Counted from the stretch's first letter, positions 1 to 6,597 are shown. The stretch is DNA of 8,875 bases from Candidatus Cloacimonadota bacterium (GCA_029934195.1 JAOZMQ010000059.1:2398-11272), one strand, 5' to 3'. Program-made: numbers and translations. The notes: a model not told the origin generated them from the sequence alone.

Positions 1-477
1 TGCTCCTGATACTGCTTGATAAGTACTTACAATTATTTTTTTAATCTCGTATTTTTTATGTAAATTTGCTAACGCCAATAACATTTGAATTGTTGAACAA
101 TTTGGATTAGCAATTATTCCTCGATATTTTGTTAATAACTCCGAATTAATTTCAGGAATAACTAATGGAATTCTTTTATCCTGCCGGAATGCAGATGAAT
201 TATCAATAATAATGTTTCCAGCTTTTGTAGCAATGGTTGCATATTTCCGTGAAATAGTTGAACCTGCGGAAAACAGAATATAATCATATTTTTCTTGCAT
301 ACTTTCTTCTGTCAATTCTTTGACTGTTATTTCCTGATCGTAAAATTTTATTTTTTCTCCGGCTGATCTTTGAGAAGAAAATAATGTTAATTCTTCAATA
401 TAAATTTTTTCTTCCTGTAGAACTTTAATCATCATTAACCCAACTTCACCGGTTGCTCCAACTATTCCAATCTTCAT
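1..477 (-). CDS. asd: Aspartate-semialdehyde dehydrogenase, N-terminal part (cut by window edge)
   Basis: The enzyme reduces L-aspartyl-4-phosphate to L-aspartate-4-semialdehyde with NADPH. This is the branch point to lysine/diaminopimelate, threonine and methionine, and it takes place in the cytoplasm. The window holds codons 1-159, about half of a usual protein of roughly 330-340 residues; the rest lies beyond position 1. Seen in the translation: the Rossmann NADP-binding loop GATGEVG at residues 7-13, FSAGS at 69-73, DNSSAFR at 92-98, the active-site segment NPNCSTIQM with catalytic Cys127, and QAVSGA just before the edge. The ATG at 477 is supported by GAGG five bases upstream and by the canonical MKIGIVGATG start. 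The catalytic Cys position fits the Gram-positive/archaeal-like Asd branch better than the E. coli type. The gene is transcribed divergently from the tRNA. The assignment is secure. Confidence 0.96.
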   Translation of the reverse strand, partial: MKIGIVGATGEVGLMMIKVLQEEKIYIEELTLFSSQRSAGEKIKFYDQEITVKELTEESMQEKYDYILFSAGSTISRKYATIATKAGNIIIDNSSAFRQDKRIPLVIPEINSELLTKYRGIIANPNCSTIQMLLALANLHKKYEIKKIIVSTYQAVSGA

Positions 478-482
478 AAGTA

Positions 483-486
483 CCTC
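483..486 (-). promoter_or_regulatory. Ribosome binding site of asd
   Basis: On the minus strand GAGG lies five bases before the ATG of asd. This is a good Shine-Dalgarno match that fixes the start codon. It also shows that the organism uses SD-led initiation, unlike typical Bacteroidota. Confidence 0.75.
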
Positions 487-498
487 ATTTAATTTTGT

Positions 499-529
499 AG
501 TACAAAAATAAAACCCTATTTTTTGTCAA
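499..529 (-). promoter_or_regulatory. Candidate asd promoter
   Basis: A perfect minus-strand TTGACA (plus positions 524-529) lies about 50 bases before the asd start. The best -10 candidate is TGTACT (499-504), which matches TATAAT at 4 of 6 positions but needs a long 19-base spacer. The -35 box is clear and the -10 box is uncertain. Confidence 0.4.
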
Positions 530-542
530 TTTATCATTCTGC

Positions 543-574
543 TTGACAGCCAAATTCACAAAATTTTCTTTGAT
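543..574 (+). promoter_or_regulatory. Candidate tRNA-Arg promoter
   Basis: A perfect TTGACA at 543-548 lies 46 bases before the first base of the tRNA. The clearest -10-like hexamer is TTTGAT at 569-574 (4 of 6), with a 20-base spacer. That would start transcription near 580, shortly before the mature tRNA at 595. The -35 box is convincing and the -10 box is not certain. It lies back to back with the asd -35 box. Confidence 0.4.
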
Positions 575-594
575 TTTGCTTGGAAGGTAATGGA

Positions 595-671
595 GCCCCC
601 GTAGCTCAGATGGATAGAGCAGTTCCCTCCTAAGGAAAAGGTCGGACGTTCGAATCGTCTCGGGGGTGCCA
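595..671 (+). tRNA. tRNA-Arg (anticodon CCT), 3' CCA encoded
   Basis: A complete cloverleaf is visible. The acceptor stem pairs 595-601 (GCCCCCG) with 661-667 (CGGGGGT), with a G-U pair at the top. The D stem pairs GCTC 604-607 with GAGC 617-620. The anticodon stem pairs 622-626 with 634-638, and its loop 627-633 (CTCCTAA) gives anticodon CCT at 629-631, which reads AGG as arginine. The variable loop is 639-643. The T stem pairs 644-648 (GGACG) with 656-660 (CGTCT), with the standard TTCGAAT loop at 649-655. The discriminator is G668, followed by an encoded CCA at 669-671. One oddity is that the outermost anticodon-stem pair, G622/A638, is a mismatch. Confidence 0.96.
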
Positions 672-679
672 TTTTTTTT
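672..679 (+). terminator. T8 tract directly after the tRNA
   Basis: Eight consecutive T residues follow the CCA with no gap. With the GC-rich acceptor/T-arm structure just upstream they could release RNA polymerase at the tRNA 3' end. There is no separate dedicated hairpin, so this is only a likely termination point. Confidence 0.4.
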
Positions 680-699
680 GTCTCTACTCTGTTGCTTAG

Positions 700-727
700 T
701 TCTCTTTTTTCTTTACCCAACACTAAC
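700..727 (+). repeat. Dispersed 28-bp repeat, copy 1
   Basis: The 28 bases here recur at 8848-8875 in the same orientation with a single difference (A722 versus G8870). The sequence starts with a C/T-rich run containing T6 and ends with the core CTTTACCCAAC followed by (A/G)CTAAC. This copy lies 28 bases after the tRNA. The similarity does not extend convincingly upstream. Downstream it cannot be judged because copy 2 is cut by the window edge, so the true element may be longer and may include the hairpin at 736-760. Confidence 0.75.
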
Positions 728-735
728 GCAGTGGA

Positions 736-760
736 CTTCATAGATGTCGCTTCTATGAAG
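736..760. repeat. Perfect 9-bp inverted repeat (hairpin)
   Basis: CTTCATAGA at 736-744 and TCTATGAAG at 752-760 are exact reverse complements around a 7-base loop (TGTCGCT). No T run follows on either strand, so it does not look like an ordinary intrinsic terminator. It sits nine bases after repeat copy 1 and is probably part of the same dispersed element. Confidence 0.65.
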
Positions 761-779
761 CTGAAAAACAAATAATATC

Positions 780-1300
780 CCAATTAATCTTTTCTTCATG
801 ATCTTCAGTCCATCATGGTTAAAAAATCCTTTTCGTTCAGATAATATTTAGATTTTAAGCGATCAATTATTCCTGGAAAACAGTAAATCGGATAATGACA
901 AGCCACACATATTCTACAATTGTAATGCAGTATAAAAATGGGAAAACTCTTGTATAAGAAAGGTAGAAGAACCGGAAAACGGTCACAAAGAAATCTACGA
1001 GAAATTAGATCTTTCCGGAAATAAATTACCTGTTTCAAAAATCATTTTTTAAAGGTTGCGATTTCCCGAGTAGTATCTAAAATCCTTGAAACCAGCTTAT
1101 AGAAGCACGTCTTTGCAATTTGCCGAAATACGAGGGATCTTTCGTAGAACAACTTGCCAAGTTGTTAAAGAAATGAATTTACGTGAAAAGCCTGTGAAAG
1201 GTTGTGGTTTAATTCATCTCACCAATAGAGAATTTTAAAAATAACCGCATACTCTCACAAACTTACACATAATTAAGTGTTTTAGTCCAGACGTATTATT
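780..1300. other. Gene-poor region with a decayed minus-strand reading frame
   Basis: No intact gene is convincing here. One minus-strand frame stays open from 1164 down to the stop at 805-807 (about 120 codons), apart from a single TGA at 1042-1044. The downstream piece (TTG at 1038, 77 codons) contains the cysteine-rich stretch CRICVACHYPIYC; the upstream piece includes KLVSRILDTTREIATFKK. Neither has a Shine-Dalgarno-supported start and neither matches a family I recognise. The stretch around 1050-1140 is visibly more GC-rich than the genes to its right (25 of 60 bases in 1081-1140). It could be a decayed gene, a remnant of a mobile element or a long dispersed repeat. Confidence 0.3.
1148..1166. 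repeat. Perfect 19-bp palindrome
   Basis: AACAACTTG (1148-1156) and CAAGTTGTT (1158-1166) are exact reverse complements around a single central C. It lies inside the gene-poor, higher-GC stretch. Such a compact dyad could be a protein-binding site or part of a short interspersed repeat. No neighbouring regulator gene points to a binding protein. Confidence 0.6.
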
Positions 1301-1306
1301 TCCTGA

Positions 1307-1326
1307 TATTTTACATAGAAAAGATT
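1307..1326 (+). repeat. Imperfect direct repeat, copy 1 (first block)
   Basis: TATTTTACATAGAAAAGATT here recurs at 1387-1404 as TATTTTACATAAAAGATT, with two bases missing. A second block shared by both copies follows: ATTGAGATAAAATACT (1339-1354) against ATTGAGAAATACT (1408-1420). The two copies are about 80 bases apart, which suggests a local duplication upstream of the DUF4175-like operon. Confidence 0.5.
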
Positions 1327-1327
1327 G

Positions 1328-1353
1328 GTATTTTATCTATTGAGATAAAATAC
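1328..1353. repeat. Perfect 11-bp AT-rich hairpin
   Basis: GTATTTTATCT (1328-1338) and AGATAAAATAC (1343-1353) pair exactly around the 4-base loop ATTG. TTCCTTT follows on the plus strand, too broken a T run for a confident terminator. It could end stray transcription coming from the tRNA side, or act as an operator. It overlaps copy 1 of the direct repeat, and copy 2 lacks the left arm. Confidence 0.45.
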
Positions 1354-1386
1354 TTCCTTTGATTAATGAATCCAAATTTGAGCACT

Positions 1387-1404
1387 TATTTTACATAAAA
1401 GATT
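1387..1404 (+). repeat. Imperfect direct repeat, copy 2 (first block)
   Basis: Partner of 1307-1326, two bases shorter. The second shared block of this copy lies at 1408-1420, just before the TTGACA box at 1433. The spacing of copy 2 relative to the promoter would suit an activator or repressor site, but that is inference. Confidence 0.5.
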
Positions 1405-1432
1405 CATATTGAGAAATACTCAACAAATATTA

Positions 1433-1462
1433 TTGACACAAAATTTACAAACTGACTTTTAT
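1433..1462 (+). promoter_or_regulatory. Candidate promoter of the DUF4175-like operon
   Basis: A perfect TTGACA at 1433-1438 is followed after 18 bases by TTTTAT at 1457-1462, a 4 of 6 match to TATAAT. It lies about 150 bases upstream of the first supported start codon (1612), which implies an untranslated leader of about 140 bases. No better candidate was seen between it and 1612. Confidence 0.45.
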
Positions 1463-1469
1463 CTTTTTT

Positions 1470-1490
1470 GAAATAGAACATAACTATTTC
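1470..1490 (+). other. Small leader hairpin
   Basis: GAAATAG (1470-1476) and CTATTTC (1484-1490) form a 7-bp stem with a 7-base loop. The right arm can instead pair with AATAG at 1494-1498, so two alternative small hairpins are possible at the very start of the predicted transcript. It could be an operator dyad or chance in AT-rich DNA. Confidence 0.25.
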
Positions 1491-1611
1491 GTTAATAGAT
1501 TAAAGTTAAAAAATATTGATAAAGTTGATTGTAACAAAGAATGATGAATTTATATTAAGCTCATTTCACTTTAGAAGAAGTTACTTATCATCAGTCAAAA
1601 AAGGCAATAAA

Positions 1612-2100
1612 ATGAGAATATTAGAAAAAGTAATAAATAGAGTGAAAACAACTCAAAATTCAATAATACTTATTAGATATATTATGTTAGCAATAATATT
1701 GGTTCTTCTGATTTTTGATTTGTTCTTTGGAATTTACAATTTTACAAATTTACAACCTACTATTTATTTTCTTATTGGAATAACATTCAGAATTGCGATT
1801 GCTTTATTTGTGATTTATCTATCATTACAGGCAAATTCCGTTTTATTAAATAAAAACAAAGCAGCAAAATTCCTTGACCAATATAATAATGATAAAGCTG
1901 ATACGTTCCAAAATGCTATTGAACTTATGGAAGATGATAAAAATAATTCCGATTTTTTGACTTTGATATTTCAAAAAGCTGATAGAAAAGCAGAGGAACA
2001 AATTTACAAACCAGTAAACAAATCAATTATTACTCTTTTACCAGTATTTTTCTTAATTGTACTTGGCTCAATAACTAGACGCTTGATTTCTTTGCCTTAA
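1612..2100 (+). CDS. DUF4175-like protein, N-terminal membrane part (upstream fragment of a frameshifted gene)
   Basis: This 162-codon frame encodes the amino end of what looks like one large DUF4175-type protein of unknown function. I see two adjacent membrane segments at about residues 18-41 and 51-73, a charged soluble stretch at 75-136, and a third hydrophobic segment at 138-154. That layout of two helices, a soluble insert and a third helix leading into an extracytoplasmic domain is what I know for DUF4175 proteins. The frame then ends at TAA 2098-2100, while the reading continues in another frame from 2079 on. The start at ATG 1612 is chosen because AAGG lies seven bases upstream. The frame extends to a TTG at 1516 without such a site and with an uncharacteristic sequence. 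It could instead be a genuine short membrane protein, but the joined length of about 1,077 residues matches the family better. Confidence 0.7.
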   Translation: MRILEKVINRVKTTQNSIILIRYIMLAIILVLLIFDLFFGIYNFTNLQPTIYFLIGITFRIAIALFVIYLSLQANSVLLNKNKAAKFLDQYNNDKADTFQNAIELMEDDKNNSDFLTLIFQKADRKAEEQIYKPVNKSIITLLPVFFLIVLGSITRRLISLP

Positions 2101-2162
2101 ACAGTTTACCAAAAACATCGCATAAAGAATTTATAGAAGTATTACCAAAAAATATTTCAATA

Positions 2163-4847
2163 TTGAAAAACAATGATTTAGAAATTTCAGTTCAGAATCC
2201 GGAAGAAATTGAGCATCGTCTATTTTATCGCTTAGAAGAAAATTGGAGAGAGATTAAGTTAATTAATTATAAAAAAATATTCAGGAATCTTGACTTTTCA
2301 TTCAATTATTTTATTGAAACTGATTATGCAAGATCTGATACATTTGCAGTAGAAATATTTGAGATCCCATCGATTCGGAAAACATCTTTAAAATATATTT
2401 TCCCTAAATACACAAAATTAAAATCAGAGTTTATTAATGACTCAAATGGTTCGATAAAAGCTCTAAAACACACTTTTGTTGTTATGAATATTGAAGCAAA
2501 CAATACTTTAACTGAAGCTAAAATTTTATTCTCAGATGGAAGAGTAATAAATATGGATCGAATCGGAAAATCTAAATTTGAGATAAAATTTAAGCTTGAA
2601 AAATCAGGAAATTATAGTATTCAACTCACAGATTTTCTTGGGAATACATCGGAAAAAATTAACAAACAAATTATAGTTCTTTCTGATGAAAAACCTGAAA
2701 TTAAAATTATTTATCCAGCAAAAGATACAGTTCTAACTCAAAATTATCTATTCCCCTTAAAATTCTTTGCTAATGATGATTTCGGATTAAAAAATCTTCA
2801 ATTGAATTATTTTCTCAACGGTGGAGAAGCAACAAAAAAAATGCTAAAAACAAAAATAACTTCGACCAATTTTGATTTCGAGTATATTTTTGATCTAAAT
2901 AATTTTAACCTCATTCCGGGTGATAAATTAACATATTGGGCTGAAATATCTGATAATTCACCGGAATTACAAACTTCTTTTAGCAATAGATACATTTTAA
3001 GACTTCCATCAATTGAAGAAATTTATCAGGAATTAGAAAATCAGGGGAAAGAACAAGAAGAAGTTTTAAAAGAGAACCTTGAAAAATCAAAAGAGTTAAA
3101 TAAAACATTTGAAGATAAAAGACGTGAAATGATGAAAAAAGAAGAATTTGATTGGGACGATAAAAAAGATCTTGAAAAAATTTTAGAAAATCAAAAAGAG
3201 CTCAATCAAGAAATTGAGAAAATGGCAGAAGATTATAAAGAACTTGTAGAAAAATTTAGCGAGAATAATGCCCTTTCTGATGAGACTTTGGAAAAAATGG
3301 AAAAGATAAAAGAGCTAATGGAAGAAATTTCTAACGACCAACTTCAAGAAGCTATGGAAAAAATGCAGGAACAAATGGAAAAAATGGATGAAAAATCCTT
3401 GAAAAAAGCAATGGAAGAATTTAAATTTTCTATGGAAGATTATCAGGAGAAATTAGAACAAACAATTGATTTATTAGAATCAATAAAAAAAGAACAAAAT
3501 ATGCAGAAAGCACTTGAAATTGCTCAAGAAATGCAAGAAATGCAAGAAGATTTGAATGAAAAATCTTCTTCTGAAAATGCAGATAGTGAAAAATTAGCTA
3601 AAGAACAAGATAAAATCTCCGAGAAACTTTCTGCTCTTGAAAAACAATTAGAAAAAACGGATGAAATGCTCGACCCTTCGAAAGACTCTGATGTAAAAGA
3701 AAAAATGGATGAACTCCAAGAACAAATGGAAAAAGATGATCTTGATTCTGACCTTTCTGAAAGCTCTGAAAAAATGAAAAATGACCAAATGAAACAGGCA
3801 CAAAAAAGTCAGAAATCAGCATCAAAAAAAATGAGTAAGATGACACAAAAACTTCAAGAGATGCAAAAAATGATGTCTGCCGGTTCTTCTATGGATATCG
3901 GAAATGCTATTCAAGATGCGATGAAACGACTAATGTATCTTTCTGGATTGCAAAAAAAATCAGCAGAGCAATATGTAAATGATCCTTTTTTAATTCTGAC
4001 CGATCAATTCGCTGTTTTTGAAGGAATGGATTTAACTTTGTCAAAACTATACAGTACTCCAATGGTCGTTCTCGCCCTCCATCCAAAATTCATTTATGAT
4101 TCTAATTTCACAAAAAAATCTTTTCAAAAAATGTTTGATTATATTAATGATGCTAAAAAACAGAAAGTAAAAAATTATCTTAAAGATATAAAAAAAGGAT
4201 TGAATTTGATGATTTACGACCTTATTCAATCTGCTTCAAATATGAATAATAGTAGTGGTTCAGGTGGTGGAATGCAAAGTATGATGCAACAAATGCAAGA
4301 AATGGGTGAGCAACAAATGGCAATGAACATGCTAACTCAACAAATGATGCAACAAATGGGGCAAAATGGGAAAATTAGTAATGAAATGAGACAACAAATG
4401 CAAGAAATGGCTGGCAATGAAGCAAGAATGGCTGAAAATCTAAAACGAATGCTTCAAAATCATCCGGATGCACAAAAAAATTCTTCCGCTCTCAATAAGA
4501 TTATTGAAGAACTCGATGAAATTTCCAGATTACTTCGCTCAAATAGAATGGATAGAAATCTATTGGATAGACAAGAAAGAATTTTATCAAGACTTTTAGA
4601 TGCCCAAAAATCTATCCATAAAAGAGAATTCTCTAAAAAAAGGAAAGCTGAAACTGCTGAAAAAAATGATTGGGAACTTCCGGAAGAGATTAAATTAAAA
4701 TTTGATAAAATGAGAAAAGACGCATTACTTAAAGAAGATTTTAGAAATTATCCAAAAGAATATCAAGAAATTATTAAAAAATATTTGCGATTATTAAATG
4801 AAAAAGCAAATAAAAGTGAAATGAGAGATGAGAAAGGTGAAAGGTAA
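2163..4847 (+). CDS. DUF4175-like protein, soluble and coiled-coil part (downstream fragment of a frameshifted gene)
   Basis: The coding signal begins at 2079, right after a frame-matched stop (2076-2078). Position 2163 is only the first possible start, a TTG with no Shine-Dalgarno, so this is best read as the continuation of the fragment at 1612-2100. In 894-residue numbering, residues 1-285 form a beta-rich extracytoplasmic stretch with repeated Ig-like units (for example DEKPEIKIIYPAKD). Residues about 285-575 are a highly charged Glu/Lys/Gln/Met coiled coil. Residues 575-700 are a more ordered helical part (RLMYLSGLQKKS, DQFAVFEGMD). A Gly/Ser linker and a Met/Gln-rich low-complexity stretch around 705-760 follow, then a charged tail. 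This order fits the DUF4175 family known from FCB bacteria and alphaproteobacteria. It is probably anchored in the inner membrane with a large periplasmic part; the molecular function is unknown. The next gene starts four bases after its stop. Confidence 0.75.
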   Translation: MKNNDLEISVQNPEEIEHRLFYRLEENWREIKLINYKKIFRNLDFSFNYFIETDYARSDTFAVEIFEIPSIRKTSLKYIFPKYTKLKSEFINDSNGSIKALKHTFVVMNIEANNTLTEAKILFSDGRVINMDRIGKSKFEIKFKLEKSGNYSIQLTDFLGNTSEKINKQIIVLSDEKPEIKIIYPAKDTVLTQNYLFPLKFFANDDFGLKNLQLNYFLNGGEATKKMLKTKITSTNFDFEYIFDLNNFNLIPGDKLTYWAEISDNSPELQTSFSNRYILRLPSIEEIYQELENQGKEQEEVLKENLEKSKELNKTFEDKRREMMKKEEFDWDDKKDLEKILENQKELNQEIEKMAEDYKELVEKFSENNALSDETLEKMEKIKELMEEISNDQLQEAMEKMQEQMEKMDEKSLKKAMEEFKFSMEDYQEKLEQTIDLLESIKKEQNMQKALEIAQEMQEMQEDLNEKSSSENADSEKLAKEQDKISEKLSALEKQLEKTDEMLDPSKDSDVKEKMDELQEQMEKDDLDSDLSESSEKMKNDQMKQAQKSQKSASKKMSKMTQKLQEMQKMMSAGSSMDIGNAIQDAMKRLMYLSGLQKKSAEQYVNDPFLILTDQFAVFEGMDLTLSKLYSTPMVVLALHPKFIYDSNFTKKSFQKMFDYINDAKKQKVKNYLKDIKKGLNLMIYDLIQSASNMNNSSGSGGGMQSMMQQMQEMGEQQMAMNMLTQQMMQQMGQNGKISNEMRQQMQEMAGNEARMAENLKRMLQNHPDAQKNSSALNKIIEELDEISRLLRSNRMDRNLLDRQERILSRLLDAQKSIHKREFSKKRKAETAEKNDWELPEEIKLKFDKMRKDALLKEDFRNYPKEYQEIIKKYLRLLNEKANKSEMRDEKGER

Positions 4848-4851
4848 GAAA

Positions 4852-6597
4852 ATGCAACGGAAAAAGTGGAATTTGAGATTTCAATACAAAATACTGGTTT
4901 TATTATTTTTGAGTTCGATATGTTTATTGAATTCACAAATAAATGATGTCGAAATTCTTAAAAAACAAGCTCGTAGATTGGAGTCGAGAAGACAATATGA
5001 AATGGCAAATGAGATGTATCACGAGATATTAAAAATTGATCCGACACAATTTAGTATTGTAGAAAAAATTATTCAAAACTTGCTTAGAGATTCCAAAATT
5101 GAAGAAGCAAATTCTTTGTTGAAAAAATATAAGCAATACTTTCGAGATGAAATTTATGTAAAAAATGAAGTTCTAATTTTATTAAGAAATAATGAATCTC
5201 AAAAAACAATAAAAAAAATTAATGATTACCTTAAACAAAATAAAAAGAATGTAAACCTTTATAGAATTTTTGGACAAGTTTTAGAGAGAAATGCAAAATA
5301 TGAAGATGCAATCGAAATTTATTTGAAAGCACGCAAAATAAACAAAGATGATAAAATGTATGCTATCGAACTTGCAAGATGTTATGAAAGATTTAGTAAT
5401 TTTGAATACTCCATCAAAGAATATCTTGTGTATTTGGAAATGAACAAATCTTATCGGCATTTGATTCAAAGCAGATTCAGAAAATTTTTGGATGAAGATA
5501 GTAAGTACATTAAATTCATTGGGAATTATGCTGAAACTTCTCTCGATGTAAATGTTAGAGAAGTTTATGCAATTTCTTTGATGCAAGTCGGCAGAATTGA
5601 AGAAGCTTTACGCATTTATAGTACTTTAGATCCAAAACAAATATTTACTTTTGCAAGTGAACAATTAGCTATTGGAAATTATGAAATTGCTCTAACTGCT
5701 TTTCAAGAATTTCTTTCACAATCAGATGATGTTATTATGATTGCAAATACAAAAGTAAAAATTGGAGAACTGTATATTAAAAAACTTCAACTTGATTTAG
5801 CAAAAACTATTTTAATGGAAGTCTATAATCAAAAAGAGATTACAAATCGAAAATATCGCCACAAAACTCAAGCTGGAAAATCTTGTAGAGAAATGCTTGC
5901 TGAAATTATTTTTAGAGAGCAGGGAAATGAGAAAATAGCATTTCAATATTTAAACGAAGCAAAATCCTTCTCATTTAATTATAACGAAAAAAAAGAACTG
6001 GATTTTAAAATAATTCACTATTTAATTATGACAGAAAAATATGATGATGCAAATAATAAACTAATTGAAATTTTGAAAAATGAAAAAAGTGGCTCGAAAA
6101 TTGAATCTGAAGGTTTTTATTTTTCTTTTCTTTTGGCATCAATGAAAAATGAGACTGCAATTTCTGATTCAATGCTGAATAATATGATTGTTAGATTCCC
6201 GGAAGATGACTTTGTTTCGGAAGCTTTAACTCTCGCTGTTTTAAAAAGTGATATGGGTGAAAATGATTATAATAATTTTTTGAAAGCGTACAGATTGGAA
6301 CAAGTTTTTCGTTCAAAAAATGCAATCGAAAAGTTACAAAAAATTTATTCTGAATCCCAAAATGAAGACCTTTTATTATTGGCTGGAGATTGGGCGATCT
6401 CATCAGGTAATCTAAAACTTGCAAAAGATATTTTTTCAATGCCAATTAAAGATGAAATGAGAAAAGGTTATGCCATTTTAAAATTAGCTTCAATTGAAAA
6501 TGATACTGAACAAAAAAATATTCTGCTTAAAAATTCTCTGAAAGAAATTCCGCACTCCGTTTTTTCTCCTTCTTTTAGAACATTGTTAAGTAATTAA
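4852..6597 (+). CDS. Exported TPR-repeat protein
   Basis: The product has 581 residues with an N-terminal signal: basic MQRKKWNLRFQYK, then the hydrophobic run ILVLLFLSSICLL, with likely cleavage near NSQ. There is no clear lipobox. The rest is almost wholly helical with tetratricopeptide-type units: about 41-66 (QYEMANEMYHEILKIDP), 135-168 (KYEDAIEIYLKARKINKDD), 169-200, 236-260 (VGRIEEALRIYSTL) and 266-292 (GNYEIALTAFQEFL), with degenerate units further on. TPR arrays hold protein partners, so this is probably a periplasmic scaffold or assembly factor. ATG 4852 is preferred because AAAGG lies about seven bases upstream. The frame also opens at ATG 4828, which would overlap the previous gene by 20 bases and add MRKVKGKK, but it has a weaker ribosome site. 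Tight coupling to the DUF4175-like gene suggests they work together. No specific family was recognised. Confidence 0.85.
   Translation: MQRKKWNLRFQYKILVLLFLSSICLLNSQINDVEILKKQARRLESRRQYEMANEMYHEILKIDPTQFSIVEKIIQNLLRDSKIEEANSLLKKYKQYFRDEIYVKNEVLILLRNNESQKTIKKINDYLKQNKKNVNLYRIFGQVLERNAKYEDAIEIYLKARKINKDDKMYAIELARCYERFSNFEYSIKEYLVYLEMNKSYRHLIQSRFRKFLDEDSKYIKFIGNYAETSLDVNVREVYAISLMQVGRIEEALRIYSTLDPKQIFTFASEQLAIGNYEIALTAFQEFLSQSDDVIMIANTKVKIGELYIKKLQLDLAKTILMEVYNQKEITNRKYRHKTQAGKSCREMLAEIIFREQGNEKIAFQYLNEAKSFSFNYNEKKELDFKIIHYLIMTEKYDDANNKLIEILKNEKSGSKIESEGFYFSFLLASMKNETAISDSMLNNMIVRFPEDDFVSEALTLAVLKSDMGENDYNNFLKAYRLEQVFRSKNAIEKLQKIYSESQNEDLLLLAGDWAISSGNLKLAKDIFSMPIKDEMRKGYAILKLASIENDTEQKNILLKNSLKEIPHSVFSPSFRTLLSN

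Noticed and set aside
556..783. 75-codon minus-strand frame containing APPRRFERPTFSLGG
   Set aside because: It is the antisense of the tRNA-Arg gene. This peptide is a familiar false prediction over tRNA genes, and the rest reads through the dispersed repeat.
1516..1611. TTG-initiated extension of the first DUF4175 fragment
   Set aside because: There is no Shine-Dalgarno, the start codon is rare, and the added residues do not resemble the family. ATG 1612 has AAGG at good spacing.
640..1611. Integrated element using the tRNA-Arg 3' end as attachment site
   Set aside because: I found no second copy of the tRNA 3' end in the window, and no integrase gene.
4828..4851. Upstream ATG start of the TPR gene
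   Set aside because: Possible, but it overlaps the previous gene and has a weak ribosome site, while ATG 4852 has AAAGG at ideal distance. The signal sequence is intact either way.
2807..6445. Several minus-strand frames of 60-101 codons inside the DUF4175 and TPR genes
   Set aside because: They are antisense shadows of strongly coding AT-rich genes, without ribosome sites or recognisable domains.
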